Source: Gymnogyps californianus (Eukaryota > Chordata > Aves > Accipitriformes > Cathartidae). Taken from it: a stretch of 64,000 nt of DNA. Below, one piece after another: positions 35,851-48,545 of this stretch. The notes beneath the pieces are model-generated. The model did not search any database, was not told the origin of the DNA, and was given only the letters and a program-made list of their open reading frames with translations. The position numbers and the translations under genes were made by a program. Position 1 is the first letter of the stretch. Each line of letters begins with the position of its first letter. Where the stretch lies: NCBI RefSeq assembly GCF_018139145.2, contig NC_059478.1, forward strand, positions 27,187,001 through 27,251,000, given 5' to 3'.

Positions 35851-38800
35851 CTGGGTTGAATATGAAAATCACACCCACTCTAAAACTCCTCAGGAGATTG
35901 AGAACCCAGCCCTGCCTTTGGTGACTTGTCTCAGAGCAGGTAATCACACTGGCTGTCAGAAGCAGTGCCCTTTTTTTAATACGAGTTTCACCAGCATCTG
36001 TTTCCTGCTGCTGGTGCTAGTATGTCATTCTTGGGTACACACAAGTGTCACTTGGTACCCAGTACTTGTACCTGGTCATGGAATCAAGGTACCTCCTCAC
36101 CTGCAACTCGGCACGCTAAACAGATGGAGCCCTTCACGTCTACCAGTGTAAGAAATTTTCCCAAGTTTCCGTTGTTTTTGCACGGCTCCTTTTTGCCACC
36201 TTCAAATGTTCAGCCTCCTTTTTTCAACAGGGATGAAGGATGCCAGAAAATCCTTCAAATGAAATTCACATCTCTAAGACTAGTCACCAGCACGTACGTC
36301 TTGTGCTAGACCTTGGCATAAAGGGCAGTTTCATCTCTAGAGCAGGACTTTGACAACCCTGCAGTAATAATGTCCTATAAGACCCTCTGTGCCTATTCCA
36401 TAGAGATTATGATTTAATTATTCCTCTGAATTGCAAGACATAGTTAGTTATATATTAAGTAGCACATAAGCTTTCTGATTCAAACCTTGCTATTCTAACC
36501 AAGGTCGTGATTGAGGTTCATCATAGTGCAGTCGGTCAACAACATTGCTCATTACCTATAACATTAGGCTTTGTTTCACCTCCTTTCCCAGCCACGAGTT
36601 TCACTACAGAGCAGACTGGGGATGTTAGTTAAGTAGTTGTATTGAGTTGAATGGGTCTACTCAGATGACGGAGAAATGACAGAATCAGTCATCAAAGAGG
36701 CGAAATTCCCACTGGCGGCATAAAAATGTCAGGACTATATCATACTGTAAATGTCACTCGTTTCTGCCAACGTATTTTTATTTGCATTGTTTCTAGTATA
36801 AATATTCTTTTCTAAAAATGTCAGCGAGAAATGCCAGTTAGTTTCTGACGATGACAAAGGGAAGATACATGGGAAGCGAAGTACTAGAGTTTCCCAGAAA
36901 ATCATAGGGGATTTTTCTAATGGAAAATATTGCACTTTTGTTGAAAAATCCCTAATCCTTTGGCCACCCACCAAAGTCTCTTGGAATGAACAATATTAGG
37001 TTTGGCCAATGGGCTTTCAACATGGGTCCAACTTCTCACAGAAAACAGACACATTTGGGTAAAAGGAGAAAACCCCAACAAGTTATACTGTCAAGAACTC
37101 AGCTGTCCACCATAAAAGTTTTGATAGCATTTTTAAAATGAGCTGTATCAAATATGTCACCAGTATTGACACTAGAGTCAATGAACTCGCTCCACCATAA
37201 AGCATTTAGCACAGAGAACACCAGGGATCTTCTCTGATCTATAATTCAACCTGGCATTCTGCTGATGAGGATTTTCCAGGGAAAGCTTTAACCTACACTG
37301 CTTTGCTCCAATGTTGCTGATTTATATATAACTATATATGTCTGTATATATATATTACTTATATATATATTCTGAAGTGTTTGATTTCCTTTATTTTTTA
37401 TAAATAAGTGTCCCGGAAACTGTTTAATATGGTTATAAATTTTCATTGAGGATTTCCCTGCTTTTATAAGCAACTATATATGAGATTAGCACTTTAGAGA
37501 ATAAAAGGAAGCTTTATGAAGAGCTGGATCATCCCCGGTCACTGCAAAGTCTGAACTACAAAGCTTCCAGTATTTCCTACCTGTGGTAATTAAAGATGCA
37601 AACCTAGATTTACATAACTTCTAAAAATTAATTTTATTCTTACCCATATTGTCTTATATTGACAAAAATAAGCATGTTTCTGATGATTTTTTAACTGCAA
37701 AGCCTGACTTTCTACCTATATTGACTACAAGTGAGTGTAGCATTAACCACCTACAATGGATTCACACCACTAAAAGTGAGCTATGCTATTTGTGCTGCTA
37801 TATAGTTTCCACACAGCAAGAAGTAAATGTTATATCATGTCCTACGATGATGCATATGTCATATGATGTCTGTGGTGTGTGGTATGCCAACCTAAAAAAG
37901 AGTTTCCATAAATTGAATATCGCATGTCATATTTATGGAAATCCAAATGTAGAAAACAAATTTTTTAAGACATAACTTTTTCTTTCAGGGATATACTCTA
38001 AAACTGGGTAGTAAGGAAAAAACTTTAAACTGTATTTACAAAGTACTTGATCTCTAAGATCTTTCTTTTTGCCCTTTTCCATTAGGGCTGAGAGTAGTTG
38101 ATAGTAATACAGTCTAAGGATCAAGTAGGCAGAAGCAGAGTCAGAACAAGTCCTTCATGGTCCCAGAAACCCCATATAACTCATCCTTACAAGTTTTGGC
38201 ATCGTATAAGGAGCTGTTCTGGAAACAAGCTCTTGCAAGGTATAATCCAATGTGTGAACGTATCTCAGCCCCTATGAGAAAAACAACTGCTCCTAGGTTT
38301 TACCCAAGCATGGATCTGAAAGCCAACAGACAGGGATTATACTCAAAAACCCTCTCTGCTTCTCAAAATCCCCAGTGTTGTCTTTGAAATTTCGCCATTT
38401 CCTTGGAAAAAGGCACACAACTCTGTCCAGCTCAGTCTCAGCAGCACCTCCTAAAGTACCCCAGCTCCTAGGAAAAGCATGCTTCGCTTTCCAAAAACAC
38501 CGTGCCTACTTTATTTCAGGCTCTGAATTGGGCAAAAAAAGGATGCCTGCGCTAGTTCCTGGGGCAAGGTGGAAGCATTGCACCCTCACTGCTGTATTGC
38601 CATGCAGAGGGAAGCCTCCAGCATACGGGATCACTCCCCATGTTGAGGTTCCTCTTCCTCTGCGCTGAGCAGAGCTGACCCCATGTGAAACCTAAACAGA
38701 GCTGAACTTCCCACCGAGGAAAGGTAACTCTGACAAGGTGAGAGCTTAAATTCCCCCTCCCGGTAAAGCCGTGCTGTCCACACTGGCCGATTAGGCTGGA

Positions 38801-39514
38801 GGCATGTTGCGATGCCATGTTCCCTCGACTTGCACGCCTGCCAGGCTTTGACACAACCGTGCTCCAAAACCAACTCTTCATCAAAGATGTCTTGCATTCA
38901 GCTGAAATCAAAGAGCCTGAACAGATGTCTCTAAATATATTTCCTCCTTGTAATGATGGCAAATAAAAGCAGTGTCCTTTAACACGTTCTGTACAGCATC
39001 TGTAACACTAGTGCTGCAAAGGGAAATCAAAAGAAATGGGGTAGGATGTTATGTATGCTGTGTGCTCAGAGAATATTTTAAACTCCCTTAGCCTCTGTAA
39101 TGAAAACCACACTGTCTGAAAGTGAAACACTGCTGATTGTTAACTGTAGGTCTGTTGGAAATAAAGTGAGGGACACAGGGAAAGGGAATTTCACGTAAAT
39201 CTAATTTCTTCTGTGTCAAACAGTGCTACTGTATTTCCTTCCATCTGCAAGGATACCCTATGAAATGTGGATGAATGTTATTACAGTCTGCAATAAGCAG
39301 AGTTCAAAGCGGGGAAAATTTGATTCAGATTTGGATTCGGCAGTTCAGAAGTTTCTTCACACTTTCTTCAAACGACCCAGAAAAAAAAAAAAAAACTCAA
39401 GCTTTGACTTGCCAATCATATAAAAACTTTTACATGAATCAGGTTGCTATGCAAAGTAGCTAGGATTTAAGCAAATATTTATAAATTTTGCTTTTTCAGC
39501 AGAACTAAACTGGA
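35851..39514. other. No gene recognised; non-coding, with an AT dinucleotide patch
   Basis: No exon-like segment was found. 37320-37372 is a TA/ATAT-rich patch. 37600-38000 is notably AT-rich. Short open frames here have no splice or domain support. Confidence 0.5.
37320..37372. repeat. (TA)n-rich low-complexity patch
   Basis: Imperfect TATATA runs separated by ACT, GTCTG and TTACT. Likely a degenerate microsatellite. Confidence 0.8.
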
Positions 39515-39655
39515 TTACTTTGCGGGTAGGATACTGACTGGGATGAAAGAGAGCTACATCACAGTTCCCAGTTCTATCTGTGACTCCCTGGGTGACTTTG
39601 GGCAAGTTATTGCTTCTCTTTGTGCTCCATCCCTTTTCTGTAAAACAAAGAGCCC
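39515..39655 (-). mobile_element. MIR-like SINE relic (minus strand)
   Basis: Plus-strand TGACTCCCTGGGTGACTTTGGGCAAGTTATTGCTTCTCTTTGTGCTCCATCCCTTTTCTGTAAAAC is the reverse complement of the MIR core and 3' half, split here at recognisable landmarks: TTTTACAG, AACTTGCCCAAAGTCACCCAGGGAGT and AACTGGGAACTG on the minus strand. Confidence 0.8.
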
Positions 39656-41140
39656 ACTTCTCCTCCACCCTTTCTTCTCCTTAACTAGATAGGAGTAGCC
39701 TGTGCTACGTGAGTGAGCAGCAGAAACCACATGGGGACGGTGGGCTGGGCAGCTCTGATGTGTGCTGGGACGTCTTGGTGCTATTGTGATGGACATTAAT
39801 AACAGAAGCAGCGTAAAAAGAGCTCCTCATAACAATTTCCACCCAAGTCTGACTCTCCTAGGAGATAAGCGAAGGGGAAAGCTAATGTTCACTATGCCTA
39901 ACTGAACATCCAAATTAAAGTTTGAAATGGGCTTTTAGTTCCTGAAATACGGGCTTTTCTGCCTGTCTCTAACAGACAATGCTCCGGTTCATCCGTGATG
40001 CTGTCCGATGCTCTGGACAGCAAGGCTGCTTCCACACCCCACGACTCTGGGCTCCTTGTCCTCTTTGTCTCATCTCCTCCCTGGATGCCCGGTGCCAAAG
40101 TTCAAACAAACACCCCAAAAGGTGCATTAACAAAACTCAAAGCCAAACCCTGACGCACTTCCTGGAGCTTCCTTCTTCTTAACATCCCCATTGGCTTTCC
40201 AGACTCCTTCCCACACACAGTTCCGGCACCAAAAGTAAAACATAAGCTGGTAGACGTCTCCCCACCAAGAAGAAACTGCCGGCACCTGAGCAACCTTGGC
40301 TAACAGGAGAGGGGGTTTTGGAGCCAGCCTCCTGTCCTTGCTCCCAGACCCACAGGTCCCAACAGCCCCATCGGCTGTGGGTCCCAGGAGACCTCTGCTC
40401 GATCTACCTCCCAAAGCCCTCACCTTGGACGTTGGACCTACTCGCCACTTAAGTTCCTTCCAGGGACCGTTAACTTTTCTTTCAGTTATTATTTTCTTTG
40501 TCAGACGGGTGGAATAAAGACCCCCAACACACATACAGATCTGTTCAGTCCTGAAGGGACTTGGAGCTCCCTGCTCTGTCTTGAAGGGACCAACATATCT
40601 TGTTACAAAGTCCCAGATTAAATTCACTCCCAACAAAAAGTCATCTCCCTTTGGACGGGTAAAGTCTACCTTTTGAAATGTCCACATGTTGTCTCAGCAA
40701 CTCTCCTTTATGGCTGTTTACATTGGATAAGAAGTGGAACACAAAGCAACATTCAGATGAAGAAAGTGCTCAGAAGTAGTAAAATACTGTGTTATCTATT
40801 TTTTTAGCTGAATAAATTGAGCTTGCTTTGCATTATTGCTGGCTGTCTTAGCCCAGCTCTGAAAGTGAGAGAGAAAGAGAAAGGGAATCTTGAAAGGCAA
40901 ATCCCAGGAGGACACTAATATTTTTAATAGTTTGTGGGTTATGAAACAAATCTGTGTTAGCAGTATTATATATCTCAGTCTGAACCACTGGGGTGTTTCC
41001 AGGCTCTTTAATGAAACTAAAGCACTAACACAGCATTGCCAAGAAAGTAGATTTATTCACAAAGAAATGTTTGCTAGCAGAAATGAAAGCGTAGGCATGA
41101 GTGGGGCTGTAGCATACTAATGCACGGTCTTGTCACTCAC
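39656..41140. other. No confirmed gene; possible unclassified repeat at 40127-40687
   Basis: A 186-codon minus-strand frame spans 40127-40687 without recognisable domains or splice sites. Plus-strand sequence near 40510 has GAATAAAGACCCCC, which looks like a polyadenylation signal in an LTR or SINE 3' end, but I could not match the surroundings to a known family, so I leave it unclassified. Confidence 0.35.
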
Positions 41141-41323
41141 ATTGCCCCTTATCACACCAGCTGAACTCCGTTGTCGCTGCTGGATCACAGGTCGCACCTC
41201 TTCCCCCTTTCGCTGCCATCCCATCTTGCCTTTTCCCTGGTTTTTGGAGCCCACAGCACACAACGCATCAACACAGGCCGAAACCTGTGCTAACAGCAAA
41301 ACTTGATCTATAGCCGAGGAGAG
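41141..41323 (-). CDS. Candidate coding exon, unidentified
   Basis: The 183-bp segment is 61 open codons, phase 0 to 0. The acceptor is good (TTTTTTCTTTTTATGTTCAG, ending at 41324) and so is the donor (AAT/GTGAGT, from 41140). The peptide begins LSSAIDQVLLLAQ, has two cysteines and then a basic Lys/Gln/Arg-rich half (KNQGKGK, IQQRQR). The entry/exit-phase-1 frame, the only one that would fit as a cassette between 60353-60455 and 27533-27731, runs into TGA after about 50 bases, so it cannot be a coding cassette between those two as drawn. It may be an alternative exon, an exon of another transcript, or chance. I do not recognise a family. Confidence 0.35.
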
Positions 41324-43199
41324 CTGAACATAAAAAGAAAAAACATACACAAACACTAGGGACTTTTTTTTTTCATTTTACAGTGTGAAATAGGACCCAA
41401 ACTAATCAATGGAGCTCAGTGGGAGTGCATAATTATTAATAGGCCCTACATGGGGCCTCAGAAAATATGCAGTTCTCTTGGAAGTTTAAAAGGTCAGTGT
41501 GAATAACTAAAACATACTTGTCTTGGTAGTTATTATGCAGTAAAAAAATAATTCATAAGGAAATCAGTTTAGGAAAAAAAAAATTCTCATGTTCTAGCAG
41601 GGTGGTTTAGGAGTCGTTCCTATGTCTTCCATGTATCTTTTCTGGCAGGTTAATGGACCATGTTTTATTCTCTGCCTTACTTCCTAAAGCTCACAAAGCC
41701 CAGTCCTTTTTCACTGTTTGTTATTACAGAACTCGACTGCATGCTGCCCGGCTGAGAGTGGGAATGAAAAATGGTGTGCCCCCTGGAACAACCCACACTG
41801 GTGGAGAGCGAGGCCAGATCAAACGCCTCTGCACGGTGCTACTGGTTAGCCTTGTTTACTAATTACACAGCAGCCTGAGGGGTCTAGTTACGTACATGCT
41901 ACTCTTCAGACTGACTTCTGGTGGCGTTTAAAACAGAGGGCACGATGGGCATCATTAAGGGTTCAGACCTTTGAAGGAGCTCTACATCATGTCTAGGCAT
42001 CGGAAGACATTTCAATGAAAAATGCTGAACACACCCCAAGTCCTCCTCATAACAGTCTATGATTAATGCTGAAGCCAAAGAAGTTATGCTCTTTCAAGAA
42101 ACCCTGGGAGGTTGTGATGAGGCAGCAGGAGACTCTGGCAGCACTCCTGGGACACACATCAGGTGCCCAAGGTGATCGGTATGAGAAAAGCCTCCTGGTA
42201 AGACAGATGATGACACATAAGAGATCCCACACTGAATGGTTTAAACATGCAGTGAGGTAGCAACCACGGCAAAGATCCCGATGGAAGTAATTGCTGCCTG
42301 GCATGAGGCAGAGCCTAGGCAAGAACCGCTCGGAGCCAAGCCAATGCTGCAGAATATTCTCCAGGACTATGCAGCCCAGGTGAAAGTCACCCCTGGGAGA
42401 AAGACTGTCATGGATCTTACTCACAGGGCATGGAGGCCAAGTCCAGCCTCAGGACAGGGATATAGCTTTCTCCCTCACTTCTCAAATGAATTACCTTCAG
42501 GCATCCTCAGGCCTTTTTCTCGATTCCGTTCCAACCACTTGAGTGGTGCTGGAATACAACATACAGAGTTCAGCACAAGCGAATTCTGAATTTGTATGAA
42601 TTTCAAATAGCAGAAGAAATTGCACCAGCCTGAGGGGTCTGTGGATGAGTCGTGTAAGATGGACAAAACAGGTTTACCCTTACCTCATACCAAGGAGTGA
42701 AAGCTGAATCGTGTGATGTGTCAGAGGGCTGCCACCATGCGCGGACATGAAACACGTGGACAGCTGAACGCAACGCCACAATGCAGTGGTGGAGCACAGT
42801 ACCAGGGTGGGCTGGGAGCCTGAGCAAATAGACGTCTTAACTCTTAGACCTTAGGGAAAAAGCCATCAAGCAATATTTAATACAAACATGGCCTCCATCT
42901 GAGGTGACCTGCACACCATCAGAAGGTAGGTGGTGATGGGGACGATGTCTGCATATCTGCCTATAAATGTGCTTCTGGCCGCTGGAAGCTGATCCTTGCC
43001 CAGACCTGGTTTGGTAATTTTTATCTCGTATTTATGTTGTCATCTGCTCTGTTGGGCAGTGTCGGGAGGTGCACACAGCAAATGCTGTGACTCGGTACAG
43101 AAATACCCACTAACTGGCCAGGTTTCAATCTGAGCATTTTTCTCAGGAGTGAAGTCATTTTATTACTATGCTCTCTACCCAGGCATGTGCAGCATCTGG
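41324..43199. other. No gene recognised; non-coding
   Basis: One plus-strand segment after 41730 follows a strong acceptor (TTTGTTATTACAG) and is open for about 40 codons, but its only donor is a weak GTTAGC. No repeats are recognised. Confidence 0.45.
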
Positions 43200-43394
43200 T
43201 TAATATATTTCTGGGTAGTTCCTAGCTCTCCAAACACTCCATCCCTGCCATATTGCAACACACACAAAAGGCAAACTTTCCAACACTTCGCTTGGATACC
43301 TGTTCCAGGCACTTACAGACCTGGTTAGGAGTATTTTCCAAGGAGCCAGCCTGCATTTTCCCATGCTTAATTTAGTTATTGGAATGTCTGCCAT
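43200..43394 (-). mobile_element. Degraded LINE (CR1/L3-like) ORF2 C-terminal relic
   Basis: The minus-strand frame reads ILLTRSVSAWNRYPSEVLES, which resembles the conserved CR1-clade ending FFxxRVVxxWNxLPxEVVxA seen in the CR1 copies elsewhere in this window. Nothing upstream or downstream is readable, so it is an old fragment. Confidence 0.45.
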
Positions 43395-46300
43395 TTATAT
43401 GTGTTCTCCCTGGCTCCTGCACAGGTCAGCTACTATAAATCAGCCTAGTATCGCTGACTGTAATGGAGCTACAGTAACTTACAACAGCTGAGTATCTGGT
43501 TTATGAATGTAGTTCCCAGAGCTTCATGTTAAATACAGCCCAAGGCTGGGGCATTTAAACAAAATGAAGAGGTTATGAAAGGTACGTACATGTCTTCCAG
43601 TTCAATATTGTTTGTCCTAGATACTTACTAGGTGATGAAAGGATAAATAAACAGACCCCAGGCACGGTGATGTCAGACACTGGTTTTGCCAGTGATATTT
43701 TCTCTGTCAAAGGAGTGCACATGAAACAAATGAAGAAACAGGTAAGAGTGAATGTTTGGCTGCCAAAATTGGCCATAGATAAAACATGATGAAGATATTA
43801 ACCTTGTGGACTGGAATGTGCGTGGAAGAATACCTGAGGAGGGAAAGGAAATCACCGTGGCCATTGAGAGCCCTGCCTAAGTACCTGCTGGCAGCTAATG
43901 CGGAGGTGCGCAAGGAAATTCACTTCTGAAGCCACATCAGGCATGATCCTTAACACCCTGATCCCATCTGGTGAGGCAAGGAATTTACTTCTCAAATTCA
44001 GTTTGCTATGATTTTCCCCAATCTTGCTCTTCTCCAATTCTGTGTAGACACAGAACTGCATCCAAGTCAGGCTGCACACACCTACATGACAGGAGCTTCA
44101 TATTCTTCATTCAAACCCCTTTTTCCCAGCAACAACAGAAAGTAAAAAGGAACAGATTGCCTCCCACTCAAATGGAAACCACGTGGAAAACATCTCCATC
44201 TGATGGAGTTTTGGTAGGGTTTGGTTTTGCTTTGGTGGGGGGGTGTTTTTGAAACACTGGAAACAAGCATTTTGGATTTCTTGAAACTACGTAATTCTGC
44301 CCAAACTAAAACACTTTCAGATTTGGGGCAGCAGCACCCATCGTACTTGCTGCATCTTTTTACCTTTGCTACAGCCTTCACAGTGCGAAGGGCTGAGCTT
44401 TCAAACTCTGGGTCACAACTGCAGCCTCAGCCACCGCGCGTACAAGCCCAGTCACCACCACCAGCCAGAGCAGGGCAGCTCTCGGCACAGGAAGGTAACT
44501 GCAGCCGGGACTGGGAAGAGGCTCCACCACATATCTGTGTGCCAGCTCCCTGACCTGGGAAGGCACTCATCACCAGGACACTCTCCGTCTGCCAGACCTT
44601 CACAAGCTCACCAAGCCGACCCGACGGCCCCATCTGGGGAATGTTCTCCTGAAAGCAAGACATATAAAAGCATAAAACCTGCTACCTGTGACTGCATGAT
44701 TTGAAATTAGCTGCGGGATTTGACACAGCTAACCTGAGCCAGGAGAGACCCCAGCTGGCAGCTCTGCCCATCCTAGTGCTGCAGGAGTGAGCTTTCTGCT
44801 CCAGGTGCCTCTCTCTGTCTGCAGATTAGAGAGGGAAATCAAATGACCAGCTTAGACGAGACATCTAATGACAGCGAGTGGGGTAACTCCCATGGGAACT
44901 GGAAATACTGTGCTAACTTTCCTCAAACACAGTGAGAAGCGGTCTCTTCCTGCAGAATTTACTGTATAATAATTAGACAGCAAGTTGACATATCTCTGGC
45001 TAGCATACGTTAAAACAACTCCACAAATATTTACCATCTGAGGTCTAGAAAGACGGGGACCAGAAAGAAACTTAAAAGATTTAAAAAAATTTCGGCTAAG
45101 TGGAGCCGTGGCAAATTGCCCTACCAAGCACAGCTACTCTGAGCAGAAGCTCCCTCTCTCTTCTCCCCTGTGCAGGGTTTCCCACCACTGACCAAGGTGC
45201 AAAGGACAAACTGTGCCAACCGATTCCAGCCTAGAATAATGCCAAATAGGGAAGAGAGACCCTTAAGCTTGTGATCAAGAAGGAAAGTGTTGATACGCAT
45301 GGTTAAAATACCTTCTGTCTTGCAACCCTTTGGTTATTCTGGTACCTGACATTTTGGGAGCAAAGAAAGGGAGCAGGACAGCATTCGTCACTGGAATCGA
45401 ACAGGAACAAAATCAGCTGTTTCTTGCCTATTAAAGTAATGTCGCCAGCGATTTCACTTCCTAACTTACTATTTCTGTCATTGTCATAATATACAGAGAG
45501 CATTTGGCAAACTTTGCTTACGAATTTCCCAGAAAAGAAAATGCCAAAGCTACTTTGGCAAGTGTAACCACAAACATTCTCCCATGTTTTAATAAGGATA
45601 AAAGGCTCTTTTCTAAATCAGATGACTTCGCTTTAAAAGGCAAGTGAGAGTCTAATTTAGAGCTACTTATTTTCAGGCATCAAGCAAAACTCATAATCTC
45701 CTGGTTATTATTTACAGTCTCCTCTCTCCCCTTCTTTTTCTTTCTTGTTTTCAAAAAGGACTTTAATGATGGTGAAAAGATTAGAGTATTCATTGACAGA
45801 TCAAGTATAAGCAATACAAGCACAGAAGATGGCTGTCTCTGTATTTAAGCTCTTGGCAAAGGCACTGGGTTTCTGCGTGGCTTGGGCACGCTACCTAGGG
45901 ACACATTTTCTGTTGGGGTTTCCCAGCCGTACTGGTGCAGCTGTGCTTCTGGAGTCACCAACCTGATTTACAGCACAGCCCCAGCGCGGGCATGGCAGGA
46001 TGAGATGGGAACGATGCTCCTGCGGTGCGCATGGAGAGGGCAGGGATGCTGGCAGCGAGCACACAGTTGCAGCCTGGCCTCCACCATATCATAAACATTG
46101 CCATTCCCGGGATATTTAAAAGCTTCGTCCCTTGATACATTTGAACAGTTATGCATTATTTTTGCAAAGAGGGTGATAAATTATAAAGGCTGATTGATTT
46201 ACTACATCAAGGTAGCAGCAAGTGATTTCTCCCAGAGCAGCTGCTCTGCTGAAATGCCAGCAGAGCCAGAAGAAAGGCACACATCTTTAGAAGGCAGCAG

Positions 46301-48414
46301 AGCACCAGAGGCTCCTTCTCCAGAGCTATTTCAGTCTCCTGATGACTGTATAATAGAGGTAGAACCGAAGTCATCTGCTTTCCTATTTTACGCAAGGTGA
46401 CTAAGAAAGTCTTATTTGGTTTGAATAGATTTCAAAAGTGTGTATGTATATATTTTTTTATTTATATATATGAATAAGCCTCTTTCATAAGAAAGACTTC
46501 ATGAATATTTCATGACTTTCCCCTTGGGTTTGTAAGTATCTGGTTTGCATGCTTTACTAAGTACAATTTACTGCCACCTGGGCTCAGGAACAGAAGATTT
46601 CCACTGGATTCTGCTGTGTTCATCAGTAGCTGCAATGCAAGGGACACTACGATGCCAACAGGTCCATCATACTCTCTGATGGTATCAGAGCCATCTTCAG
46701 ATTCTGTTGCAGCAACCAGGTGACAAAATGACCTCCTGAAATTGTGCAGCCCCGTTAGCTACAAGTCAGTGTTGCCCGGTGGGTCTCTCTTTTCCTGGCT
46801 GGCTTTTAAAGTATGTTTTCTTTACCCCTGGTGCTTGCAAGATGCTGTTCAAAGGGAAAGAAAAGTACAGGGTGACCCGTGGAATTCATCTCTCATTGCA
46901 TCCCACCACTTTCCACATATTTTTTAAAAATGTAAGCTTGGATAGACAGGCCAGTTTGCTGTCACATCTCCCCCTTGCAACTGCTGACAGTCAGATGTTC
47001 TTGCTTACTTTAGGGTTTGATTTATCATCTGCAATTAGGCTAAAAATGGATATTTTAAAAAATACAAAGGAAATCTATGATTAGTTGTAAATTGGAAGCA
47101 AAATTAGAGACAGGGGATATTATTTCTTTATCCAACTTGCCAGGCATGAACTCATTTGTGTTTTCATCTCTGTGAACCTGTCGGAGGGCGCTCTCTACTC
47201 ATGTAAGGGGTGCTTGTCTTCCTGAGCATCCTATCAAGATGAATGAATTTCAGCTCAAACCATCATGAACTGAAGTTTCTGCTAATCACTGCCCACACTG
47301 GAAACCCTCAACTCTAACTGCTTCATTCAAAACACTGGCAGAAGTTTGGTGGTTTTGAGGGGGCTTGGAATCTGATGAAATCTAGGTCTTGAGTGCGATG
47401 CTGATGGGAACAGCCCAAGAAGTGTGGCATGGACCACCATGAAAATGAGAATTTAGCATCACAGAGCCGTCTGCTAAGAAATGTTGTGAACAAACAATGC
47501 AGCCAGCCCTGGAGAGATATGAATCCAAGCCGAAAGCTGGGATGGGATCACTCCAGCTTCCACCGGTTCATCAACTGTATCTCAATCTCCACCTGAACTA
47601 CGCAGCCCACTCCACCCTCTCCCAGAAGTACAGGACATCATACGTGAACCAAAAAGGTGTTTTTCTGCAATCAGTGTTTGATTTATTTTGAGTGAGCAGA
47701 TGAATCCAGTGTAGCCACCTTCTTTGGGGGAATTCAGAGGACATTCCAGCGGAGCAACAATGAGTACAAGCACTGTCTCACGTAATGCAGCTCATGGCCT
47801 TAACATGCTCCACCTGCCTAAGTGCTTGGCAAAGGCTGAGGCTGAAACACGAAAGGGTTTCAGTGCATAAAGGCCTTCTAAAAATGAGGTTGGGTTTAAG
47901 TAGCCAGGCAAAACCCTCGCATATAATAAGGGGCATGAGAAAGGTTATGCCTACTTCACGGAGCAGATTCCAGCACACAGATCCCTTTTCTTGGCCACCA
48001 AAGATGCAGAACTCTGTGCAGTTTGGTGTTTATTTATACGAAAATAGTCTTCATTTTTGTTCCATGCCTTGGGGCTGTGCAAACTACGACAGGAGAGGCA
48101 TATTTCCAGCAGCGATAAGTAGTGGACAAGGGGCAGTATTCTGTCCAGCATCTGTTATCGCACCCCTCCCAACCTGAACAGAGCAAATTAAAATTAGCAA
48201 GACATTAAAGAATTAACACTATAAGCATTTATGACCACTGTCAATCATTCACTCCCTCCTGGAGCATGCAGCAGGGTGAACAAGTAACGCTGTGCTCCAG
48301 GGATTAATGGTACATGACTGAAGTCCTGATTGCTGTGGGCTGTTTAGTGGTAAAGCACATTTGCCCTCAGCCAGGCAAAAGGAAGTAATGAGCTGAAATA
48401 AAGAAACGGGAAAT
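43395..48414. other. No gene recognised; non-coding
   Basis: Only short frames without support, including overlapping ones around 44221-44704 where the sequence is locally C-rich. 46440-46472 is an ATAT/T-rich patch. No recognisable repeat family otherwise. Confidence 0.5.
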
Positions 48415-48545
48415 ATGAGTTGGATAGGAGGAGAAAACATCCTAACAAGCTGCCAGGGGAAGTGCTGGTTCACCGCTCGGGTCATTTCAAATTGGACTGG
48501 ATAATGCATTGGAAAGCATCCTGGTTTCTGGGAGGCTGTGCACTG
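48415..48545 (+). mobile_element. Possible ancient CR1/L3-type LINE relic
   Basis: AACAAGCTGCCAGGGGAAGTGCTGGTTC followed by CATTTCAAATTGGACTGGATAA recalls the end of ORF2 and proximal 3' UTR of old CR1/L3 LINEs (NxLPxEVV, then ...TTTCAAAxxAAGATTGGATG). Similarity is partial and boundaries are guesses. Confidence 0.35.

Noticed and set aside
40127..40687. 186-codon minus-strand frame near a GAATAAAGACCCCC word, considered as an LTR/retroviral remnant
   Set aside because: No TG...CA termini, duplication, primer-binding site or retroviral motif could be matched; left as unclassified sequence.
41731..41846. Plus-strand open segment after a strong acceptor
   Set aside because: The only possible donor (CTG/GTTAGC) is poor, and the peptide has no recognisable character.
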